Source of the DNA: Colocasia esculenta
Lineage: Eukaryota; Streptophyta; Magnoliopsida; Alismatales; Araceae
Length of the DNA stretch: 64,000 bases
Reading direction: 5' to 3'
NCBI GenBank assembly: GCA_014218235.1
Contig: CM024759.1
Coordinates: forward strand, 10,556,712 to 10,620,711
Position 1 is the first letter of the stretch. Every line of letters starts with the position of its first letter. Below are positions 55,899 through 64,000 of this stretch, one piece after another. The notes beneath the pieces are model-generated. The model made no database searches and had not been told where the DNA came from. It was given only the letters and a program-made list of their open reading frames with translations. The position numbers and the translations under genes were made by a program.

Positions 55899-56720
55899 TG
55901 GCTACAATTCTATAGTGAAGTACACTTCTCTGTGTGGAGCCAAACCTGGCAAATCATCTGGAAATACATCTATAAATTCCCTAATCACTAGAACTGCTTC
56001 TACCGACTTATCGATTTCTACCAGACTCACTGAAGCTAAATAAGCTACACACCCCGCATTTAACAATTTTCTAGCTCTAATTGCTGAAATTATCAACTTA
56101 GAGGTATAGAAAGGCATACCTTGGAATTCAAGCACTGTTCCACTGGGGTGACAAAATCTGACTCTCTTCTTTCTGCAATCTACCATAGCCCCATAGGTCT
56201 CGAGTCAATCCATTCCCAAAATAATATCATAATCTCTCAATTGCAAAGCATATAATATAGCTGGCATCTGGTTCCCTTGAATCACAATAGGAGCCTCATC
56301 CACGTAGCAAGAGGTGAGCATAAACTCACCTGAAGGAACCTCTACTACTAATTCACACAGTTTCTCTTCTAATGGATGCACCATACAATCCAAAAACTCT
56401 TCGGAAATAAAAGAATGTGAAGCATCTGAATCAAATAAAACTCTTGCTGAAAAGTTATAGATAGGTAGTATACCTTCTATCAAATTTAATGCCTCTGCCT
56501 GGGCTCGGGTGATAGCCATAACCCGACCCCTACCTCGCTGGTGATGTGCTCCTCTACCTCGTCCTGCTAGTTGTTGGGGCTGCTGTTGCTGTTGCTGCTG
56601 AACTCCTCTTCCATAACCATATTCTCTGGGATAGGGGCAATTGCGGATCAAATGCCCCGGCTGATCACAATTATAACATCTATAACCTGGTGAAAGTGTA
56701 GGCTGCCTGGTTGTACTCTG
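55899..56720 (-). pseudogene. Protease region of element G
   Basis: Begins with a gag-end zinc knuckle CYNCDQPGHLIRNC (about 56690-56640) and a Gln-rich run of seven, then the retropepsin region. The active site reads FDSDASHSFIS, with Asp where DSG or DTG is expected, so the enzyme would be inactive. It continues with YDIILGMD. A TGA at 56202-56204 replaces the Trp of GMDW, and the linker ends FIDVFPDDLPGL. Confidence 0.88.
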
Positions 56721-57722
56721 CTAAGACTCCTCCACCTCTGGCCTATAACCACACCTCTGCTGAAACATCTGCTGACGACCACCTCCTCGACCTCTGAATA
56801 TTTTTTTCAATTTTGAACCCCATTTGCTGAAACCTGAGGAAGATGGTCCCACTAGTGCCTTTCCTTTACTAATCCCCGAAGACTGCTGGGATAGCCAGAA
56901 ACTACCCGAACCTATTTCTCCCGACTGACGAGCTCGAACAGACCTCTCCAGTGTGGCTGCTCTCTGAGCTGCCTCTTCTACAGTTCTGCACATAAGTGGT
57001 ATCACCGCATTCTATAACTCAGTCCTCAAACCTCGGATGAAATAATCAACCATCATAGCATTATCCGATACAACATATGGTGCATATCTGCTGAGTGCCA
57101 TAAACCTCATCTGGTACTCTAAAACAGAAGAAGTCCCTTGTTGCAGAGTCCGAAATTGCTCCCTTTTTGCTTGCTGCACTTGTATTGGGAAGAATGTTTC
57201 ATTAAATGCTTCTAAAAATTCCGACCATGTCATAGTCTCCTCTGTCCTACCTACAAAAGTGGTTTGCATCTTTAACCTCCACCATTCTTGCACAAAACCC
57301 TTCAACTGATAGATAGCCAAAACTACTCTGTCTGCTGGAGGACACCTCATAGTCACAAAAACCCTCTCAATTTCATGTATCCAGTGCTCAGTTGTGTCTG
57401 GATTAGGACCCCCTGTGTAGGTAGGCGGCTGCAATCTCAAAAATCTTTCAACCTGCAACATCGGCTCTTCCACTGCCCTCACTGGTGGTGGTGATGGTAC
57501 GGGTACCACAAGAGGTACCTCCACTCCTGGTGGTGGTGGAACTGGTGCTACTGGCACAGCCCCTCCTGCATCTGGTGGTACTGCTACTTCCGGCTGTACC
57601 GGTGCCTGCTGGTCCATCCTCATGCGGATATTAGTGAGGCTTTCCCAAATTCTCTCTATCATTCGTTGGGTAGACTCCTCCTGCTCATCTCCACCACCTC
57701 CCCAGTCTCTCCTATCAGCCAT
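56721..57722 (-). pseudogene. Gag of element G
   Basis: Starts at ATG 57722 (MADRRDWGGGGDEQEES). A Pro/Val-rich stretch is followed by a Retrotrans_gag domain (PPTYTGGPNPDTTEHWIHEIERVF, AIYQLKGFVQEWWR, FFPIQVQQAKREQF, RYAPYVV). TAG at 57009-57011 and TAG at 56718-56720 both fit Gln codons changed by C to T. The downstream basic stretch KLKKIFRGRGGGRQQ leads to the zinc knuckle. Confidence 0.92.
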
Positions 57723-57862
57723 CTCTCACCCCTGCACAAACAACATTCCAACCACATACATACCAACAAATCATTACAAAACTAGGGCCAGCTACCAGTA
57801 GTGGACTAATGTAGAAATAAGGCTATGTAATTTCCCAGTTCCATTATAGTTACATGGACCTT

Positions 57863-57875
57863 GCTCTAATACCAA
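57863..57875 (-). other. Primer-binding site of element G
   Basis: TTGGTATTAGAGC on the minus strand, one mismatch to the initiator tRNA-Met site TGGTATCAGAGC, one base from the LTR end. Confidence 0.85.
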
Positions 57876-57876
57876 C

Positions 57877-58693
57877 TGTGATGGACCTCGTCGTTCAAAT
57901 CTGTTAACCCAGTAACGAGCTTGACCTGACTCCGTCTCCTGCGAACGAGCCATAGCCTCGCAAGGGATATCACACACTTGTCCGTGAAAACACAAAGGAA
58001 CACACTCATATATATATATGATTCACAAATTCACACATATTTACATTGGATTTACATAGCCAAATTTCAACAAAAGTAGAGTAAGGTACAAGAGCCTGGG
58101 GCATACCCCGAGATACAACCAGAAAAAGAACTACACTGCTGGAGGCGTCAGCCCAACTCCGATGCGATGCGGCTCTGAACTGGAAGACGATAGAGAAACC
58201 TCATGTTCTCCTTCACCTATAGGGAGTAGGGGTGAGCCTCACAAGTCACTGGTCAATAGGGAAACTCTCCCAAAAACTGAGCAAACCAAACTCAAGTACG
58301 AAAGCAGGAAGCCATGCTAGCAATTTATAGCACAACTAAGCAGGATATTAAAGCTGTAAATTTCACTCACCATTTACCGTCAACATAAACCAACTTAATA
58401 ATAAAACGAAAAAACCATAACTCGATATACGTGTTAAAGTAGAGTTCGCCACACTCGAGCCACGTAGACTGGTTCGCGACACCAGCAACTGACTCGGACA
58501 AAAGGTCCAACTGTCGCTCCACGAGAACAAGCAAAACAACTGTGGAGACCAACCAACACCACACCTGCGGACCACACTGCCACGGGCCCATGTCTGGCAC
58601 CTTTAGGGACTCTGGCCTGAGTTCCCTAAAGTGAGGCACTGGAAACAGGACTAGTTGGGGACCAGTGACGTCTACTGGTGTCCGTACCCCCAC
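57877..58693 (-). repeat. 5' LTR of element G, truncated by element E
   Basis: Begins TGTGATGGACC on the plus strand next to the primer site. At least 817 bp, no coding content, includes a short TATATATATG stretch at 58011-58020. The U3 end is cut by the LTR of E. Confidence 0.75.
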
Positions 58694-58904
58694 TGATGAT
58701 CCAATTATCCCCATGTAATTTAAACAAATTACTTATCTATTTTGGTGATTAACAAAACTATTCTAACGCCTTTTCTATAAGTCTTAAGCACAGGAAATAA
58801 ACTAAGGGAAAACAAGCCAATCAAGTAAGTATTCATCACACTATAGCAATGTACGCTTAAAGCATCATATTTGTCTAAGTACACATCGATTTCCATTGTA
58901 GGTC

Positions 58905-59540
58905 ATAACGATTTCAATAAAGCTACAACGATTTCCTTATGCTCATAACGATTTGTTAAGTGATCGCAATGATTTTCCCTCACAACGATTCGTTAAGTGA
59001 TCGCAACAATTTGCCCTCACAACGATTCGTTAAGTGATCGCAACGATTTGCCCTCACAACAATTTGTTAAGTGATCACAACGATTTGCTCTCGTAACGAT
59101 TTCTTAAGTGATCATAACGATTTGCTTTCGTAACGATTTCTTTAGTGATCATAATGATTTGCTCTCGTAATAATTCCTTAAGTGATCATAACGATTCGTT
59201 CCACAACGATTTCTTAAGAGATCACAACGATTCTTGTTTCGTAACGATTCGATAAGTTACACAACGACTTTGTCACTGTAACGACTCATTAAGTTACATA
59301 ACGACTTGGTCGCTGTAACGATTCGATACAGCAAACAACGATTCACTTACAATGCCTTTAACGATTTGATTATAACGACTTGTGCATAACGATTTGCTTA
59401 TGAAGTCACAACGATTTGACTACATAACGATTTAGTTATTATTGCATAACGATTTGTGTATGCATCTGTTTACTTATGAATGCACAACGATTTCATAAGT
59501 CAGGCACATAACGATTTCATGGAATATAACGATTTGATTT
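58905..59540. repeat. AACGATTT array in LTR E
   Basis: Units such as CAACGATTCGTTAAGTGATCG and ATAACGATTTGCTCTCGTAACG with periods near 19-20 and 38-40 bp; reverse complement of the AAATCGTT arrays of A and D. Confidence 0.92.
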
Positions 59541-59974
59541 TCGAGCCAATATTTGTATACGTTGAAAAGTCAAAGTCTTCACGTATATCTTTCTGACAAC
59601 TGTGCATTTATGAAGACTGAACGTATCACTGCATGCATGCAGACGATATCTTCCATTATCATGCTTATCATGTAAACATCTTCTGGAACAGCAAATTGGC
59701 ATTACTATTTTGATGAACACTCGTTCTAACGTTGACTGACAACAAGAGACAGCTTAGCTGTCTATTGTTTATACTTGTAATACGTGCAGATTTACATATC
59801 GTCATACAACGTTGGACAAAGAGAAGCCAAAGGATATTACAGAAGATTCTCTCTCTTTGCGTGCATGAAAGGATAAAGGACCTCTGACTGGAAACTTCTA
59901 AGGGCCAAGTAGTCTAACGTCCACCAAAGCTTAGAGATAACGGACACTTCAACGTTCGAATTTGAAAAGGGGAA

Positions 59975-59982
59975 TATATATA
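59975..59982 (+). promoter_or_regulatory. TATA box of LTR E
   Basis: TATATATA in GGGGAATATATATAGAAG, downstream of the array. Confidence 0.6.
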
Positions 59983-60231
59983 GAAGACTGAAGCTCCAGA
60001 TGTAGGATAACAACTGTGATACAACGTTTACAACCTTCTGTGAGCTTTCCGAAGAGCGAAGCCAAAAATCCCATCTGTTCTAGCTCTTGCTCTCTGTGCT
60101 AAGTGTAGATCTGTAAGAGTTCTGAGAAGAGTTCTTTGTTGTAGATCTTTTCTTCTCAGTTCCTTGCTTCAGGTCAAGTTGTGTTCTATAAGCTTGATCT
60201 AGGGGCTTCATCCCTGAACACTTTTCCTATG

Positions 60232-60358
60232 TTTGTTCCCTTCGTGTAAGAAGGAAGACCTGGTGGGGATCCAGGTGTGAGGTTCCTTTCGTTTAGAAGG
60301 AAGACCTGGTGGTGACCAAGGTGTTGTTGTTTCCTCTTCGGGTTGTGAAGAGAAGACC
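60232..60358 (+). other. Three successive stem-loops in U5 of LTR E
   Basis: TTCCC TTC ... GAAGGAA (60236-60256), TTCCTT ... GAAGGAA (60283-60302) and CTCTTC ... GAAGAG (60332-60353), each followed by GACCTGG or GACCAGC. Equivalent structures occur in A (about 5030-5155) and D (about 52150-52275). Confidence 0.6.
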
Positions 60359-60650
60359 AGCTGCGGCTGGGTGTGTAAGGGTCCATAAGGGGGACGGTAC
60401 CTTTGGGTTAGTGAAATCCTGAGATATTACTCAGGGACTGGACGTAGGACTCCTAAGGAGAGGAGATCCGAACCAGGATAATTATTTGTGTTGTGTGATT
60501 GCTCCTTGTGTGTTTGTCTTTACCTTCGCTAACACTAACATTCTTCGAAGTGTGTTTTTGTGACTATTGTGTGAACAGGTTTAATTACTCAATAATTTTA
60601 ATATCCCATTCACCCCCCCCCCCCTTTGGGCTTGCTAGCTGGGCAACAAG

Positions 60651-60662
60651 TGGTATCAGAGA
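60651..60662 (+). other. Primer-binding site, initiator tRNA-Met (element E)
   Basis: TGGTATCAGAGA, last base altered from TGGTATCAGAGC, two bases after the LTR. Confidence 0.9.
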
Positions 60663-60712
60663 AAGTCTCTTCGACAAAGAAAAAGATCCAACGATCTGAA
60701 GAGTAAAGATCA

Positions 60713-62498
60713 ATGGCAGCCCAAGGTCACTATGAAGGTCAGTCTGTAAACAGGCCACCTCTGTTCGATGGAGAGGACTACACCTATTAGAAAACAAGAA
60801 TGGAATATTTTCTACAAGGTCTCGACTACCAGGTTTGGTCAATAGTTGAAGAAGGTGATCTCCTGGTCACCAACGAGAAGAATCAGTGGACTGATGATGA
60901 TAGAAAGAAAATATCTCTCAACTGTATGGCCAAGAGCATTTTGTGTTGTGCCCTCGGTAAAAAGAAATTCAACCGTGTATCTACCTGCAAATCTGCAATG
61001 GAGATGTGGGAAAAGTTAAGAATCACCTATGAAGGCACGGATAAAGTGAAAGAAACTAGAATAGACATTCTTGTGACATAGTATGAGAGGTTTAAGATGC
61101 AGCCAGGCGAGTCAATAACTCAGATGTTCAACAGATTTACAGACATCACAAACGGATTGGCTAGACTAGGAAAAAGTTATGAAATGGGAGATATGGTAAG
61201 GAAGATACTAAGGTCTCTACCAGCATCATGGACTCCCAAAGTTACAGCAATAGAAGAAGCAAATGACTTGAAGAGAATGTCCTTTGAGAAGCTCGTTGGG
61301 TCCCTCATGGCCCATGAGATAAACATGGAAAGGTTAGGAGAATCCTCTAGCTGAAAGAAACAATCCAATGCTCTCAAGGCTGAGGAGGACGGATCAGAAA
61401 ACTCGTCAGATGAAGATGAAAGCTTAAGTAATAGTGAAGATGAAGAAGCAATGTTGTCTAGAAGACTGCAACGTATATTAGCCAAGAAGAAGAAGAAGTA
61501 TCAGTCTGGGAGGAGATATTTCAAGAAGAACAAGGATTTCAGGAAGCCATAAGGAAAAGATCTGAAGAAAACTGAGCCCATATGCTATGAATGTAAGAAG
61601 CCCGAACATGTCAAAGCAGAATGTCCAAAGCTCAAGAAACCTGAATTCAAAAAGAAAGACAGTGCCAAGAAGTTCAGGAGATACAAGAAGAAAGCAATGG
61701 CAGCAGCTTGGAGCAACAACAACGACTCGGACAACGAGTCAAGCTCAAGCAGTGAGGAAGAAGAAGAAGCTAACTTGGCTTTCATGGCCAACACAGAAGA
61801 AAAGGTAACTTCTAACTCATCTTTTGATTCATGTAATGATTCAGATTCTGATGACTTAGAAGAAGCTTTTAATGAGTTAATAGTAAATATAAAGAAGTAT
61901 CTAAATTACTAAAAGCTAGTAAGAAAAACATTGCATGTCTAGAGAATACTAATTCAGATTTAAAATAAAAAAAAATGAACAACTAGAGAAGCAGGTTCAT
62001 GAACTTAAGAGAAGAAATGAGTTGCTATGCGAAGATCTAAAAGATAAAAATAAACAAATAATCAAACTAGAAAAATAAGAAAGTTCAGACGAATTGAAAA
62101 AGGAAATGAAAACACTAACAGAAGAAAATGAAAAATTATCAAGTACGTTAGAAAAATTTACCAATGGTAAAAATTCCTTAATATTAAAAGATGCTAGACG
62201 GTCAGGTAAAAAGAAGCATAGAGTAGGTTACACACCCCCAGATAATGAAGAAATGATAATACATCCAAAAACAAATCCAGCTCCTAAATTTGTAACTGAA
62301 CAAGATACATTATATAAATCAAACTTTAAATATGTTCCATATGAAAAGGTAACCAGAACAACATGTTGCAATCACTGCAACAAGCTAGGACACACCAAGA
62401 TAACATGTCCAACTAAATATAAAAGATGGATAAACAAAAAGAAAATTGATGACACTAACCAACCAGGACCCAAAAGAACTTGGGTACCTAAAGCTTGA
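60713..62498 (+). pseudogene. Gag of element E
   Basis: Starts at ATG 60713 (MAAQGHYEGQSVNRPPLFDG). Stops at 60788-60790 (Trp codon), 61079-61081 (Gln codon), 61352-61354 and near 61550 interrupt one frame. Zinc knuckle CYECKKPEHVKAEC lies near 61590. The acidic tail and coiled coil have further stops and a shift near 61890-62080. A second knuckle CNHCNKLGHTKITC lies near 62380. It ends GPKRTWVPKA and TGA. Confidence 0.92.
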
Positions 62499-63082
62499 TG
62501 TTTTCATTTCAAAAAAACCCTCGGGCATCCAAGTGGTATTTGGATAGCGGATGCTCAAGGCATATGTCAGGAAATAGAAGGCTGTTTTCCCATTTAGAAG
62601 CTGAAGAAGGCACAGTCACCTATGGGGATAATGGAAAAGGGACTGTGATAGGCAGTGGATCAGTGAGCAGCAAAGGCAAAACAATTATTGAAGATGTACT
62701 ATGTGTTAGAGGACTGAAGCACAACCTCATCAGCATTAGCCAACTGTGCGACAAAGGACATCAAATCAAATTCCAAGAGTCAAAGTGCAGCATTATGAAA
62801 GATGGAGAGGTTATCTTTGAAGCCAACAGAGAAAAGAACTTGTACGTACTCTACCTTGAAGATTTAAAAGGTCAGGATATCTGTTTAGCAACAAACAAAT
62901 GGCAGTCAACTGAGCTGTGGCACAGAAGATTGGGCCACTGCAGTTTGGATGTCATGAGGAAGCTGATCAAGAGAAGCCTAGTGGAAGGTCTGCCTAAAAT
63001 TAGCATAAGAATGGATGGCGTCTGCGAACCTTGTGTAAAGGGAAGCACACAAAGTCTTCCTTCAAATCAAAGAATGTGGTAA
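62495..63082 (+). pseudogene. Protease and GAG-pre-integrase of element E
   Basis: Overlaps the gag stop in the -1 frame. RASKWYLDSGCSRHMSGN (protease), then SISQLCDKGHQIKF, LWHRRLGHCSLDV and CEPCVKG. A one-base deletion near 63043 shifts the frame and ends it. Confidence 0.92.
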
Positions 63083-64000
63083 CCACCTCTAAACCCTTAG
63101 AGCTCCTTCATATGGACTTATTTGGGCCAATGAGGACCACAAGTCTTGGAGGAAAGAATTTTGGATTCGTTATTGTAGATGACTATTCAAGATTCACATG
63201 TGTATCCTTTCTGGAACACAAGGACGATACGTTTAATAGTTTTGTGAGCTTCAGCAAAAAGGTTCAGAAAGATAAGAAGTGCTGCATTGTTGGAATCCGG
63301 TCAGATCATGGAGGAGAGTTCAAGAATGAAAAGTTTGCCAAGTTCTGTGATGATCAAGGAATTGAACACAATTTCTCAGCACCAAGGACACCACAGCAGA
63401 ATGGAGTTGCTGAGAGAAAGAACAGGACTTTATTGGACATGGCAAGAATAATGTTATCAGAATATAATCTGCCAAGATACTTTTGGGCTGAAGCAGTCAA
63501 CACAGCAAGCTACATCATAAATAGAGTAATGATCAGACCAATTTTGAAGAAAACAGCATATGAGTTGTACAAGGGAAAGAAGCCGAAGATCAGCCACTTC
63601 AGGACATTCGGATGTTCATGCTTCATCCACAACAACGGCAAAAGAGATATTGGTAAGTTAGATGCCAAATCAGATGATTGCATCTTCATGGGGTATGCTT
63701 CTAAACCTAAAGGATATAGAGTGTTTAATAAACGTACTTTATTAATTGAGCAATCAGTACACATTATCTTTGATGAAACTAACCCTTCCTTAAGAAAGGA
63801 AGAAGATAGTGACAATGATGATGCTGATGAATTGTCCAAGAAACTAAAGAATACTTCAATTGAGGACAAGGAAGATCCACCTCTGGAAGACCTGCAACAA
63901 AGGGATATCTCTCACGAAAATCTTCCAAAGGAATGGAGATACAAGAAAGATCACCCACCTGAAAACATTATTGGTGATCCATCTGTAGGGGTAAGAACAA
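63043..64000 (+). CDS. Integrase of element E, open to the window end
   Basis: In the frame after the one-base deletion the reading is open for about 319 codons with no stop. It includes MDLFGPMRTTSLGG, RSDHGGEFKNEKF and NGVAERKNRTLLD with the three acidic residues, FWAEAVNTASYIINR, FRTFGCSCFIHNN and the acidic linker before RT. The conserved Trp of RFTWVSF is Cys here. It has no own start codon and depends on the upstream frame. Confidence 0.92.

Larger units (their letters stand above)
53809..58693 (-). mobile_element. Element G: Ty3/gypsy retrotransposon, 3'-truncated
   Basis: Minus-strand order: LTR end (from 57877), primer site, gag with zinc knuckle, protease, RT, RNase H, integrase, which is the gypsy order. 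The single gag-pol frame is interrupted almost only by nonsense codons. Integrase ends where the LTR of D begins, so the 3' part was cut off by D. Its LTR is cut by E at 58694. The lineage is probably Tekay/Del-like, but a chromodomain cannot be checked. Confidence 0.9.
58694..60648 (+). repeat. 5' LTR of element E, 1955 bp
   Basis: From TGATGATCCAATTATCCCC to GGGCAACA. It has an AACGATTT array in U3, a TATA box, three U5 stem-loops and a C-run motif (60605-60630). Confidence 0.93.
58694..64000 (+). mobile_element. Element E: SIRE-like Ty1/copia retrotransposon, cut by window end
   Basis: 5' LTR, primer site, gag, protease and integrase in copia order, of the same family as A and D. The gag has five or more stops. 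Pol has one frameshift before the integrase. RT, RNase H and the 3' LTR are beyond the window. Confidence 0.93.

Overview
The window is plant nuclear DNA, probably from an angiosperm with a large repeat-rich genome. It is made almost entirely of nested transposable elements. No host gene, rRNA, tRNA or CRISPR array could be supported. The plant assignment rests on the element types: Ty1/copia elements of SIRE-like and Tork-like lineages, Ty3/gypsy elements, a plant L1-type LINE with a zinc-knuckle ORF1 and a terminal RNase H, and a CACTA DNA transposon. The species cannot be told from the sequence.

Layout, left to right. 1-7138: SIRE-like copia element A on the minus strand. 7139-13366 plus 26577-about 27740: a degraded minus-strand gypsy-like element H, in whose 5' LTR a complete plus-strand SIRE-like copia element B (13367-26571) sits with a 5-bp target duplication. 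The 3' LTR of B carries a solo LTR of another copia family (24240-25965). About 27745-32177: 5'-truncated plus-strand Tork-like copia element C. 32178-53808: minus-strand SIRE-like copia element D, interrupted in its RNase H domain by a non-autonomous CACTA transposon (37737-41138, 3-bp target duplication) and at its gag start by a LINE (45742-51773, 16-bp target duplication). 53809-58693: minus-strand gypsy element G, broken in integrase at the D boundary. 58694-64000: plus-strand SIRE-like copia element E, cut by the window end.

A, D and E are one LTR family: LTR starts TGATG, ends GCAACA, initiator-tRNA-Met primer site, 1.95-2.4 kb LTRs. Their LTRs carry minisatellite arrays built on the core AAATCGTT. 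B, the solo LTR and C carry different LTR arrays, all built around GTCGAC. Nearly every gag-pol frame is broken by nonsense codons, single-base frameshifts or deletions. The clear exceptions are gag and the third ORF of B.

The points most worth a second look are: (i) a 410-codon third ORF in B downstream of pol, with its own TATA box and the LTR motif repeated upstream, and a longer relative in D; (ii) the CACTA transposon carrying 13 back-to-back periods of exactly 183 bp, a multiple of three, with no indel; (iii) LTR and leader minisatellites made of short palindromes in almost every family; (iv) a conserved 35-nt linker that puts pol in the -1 frame after the gag stop in D and E.
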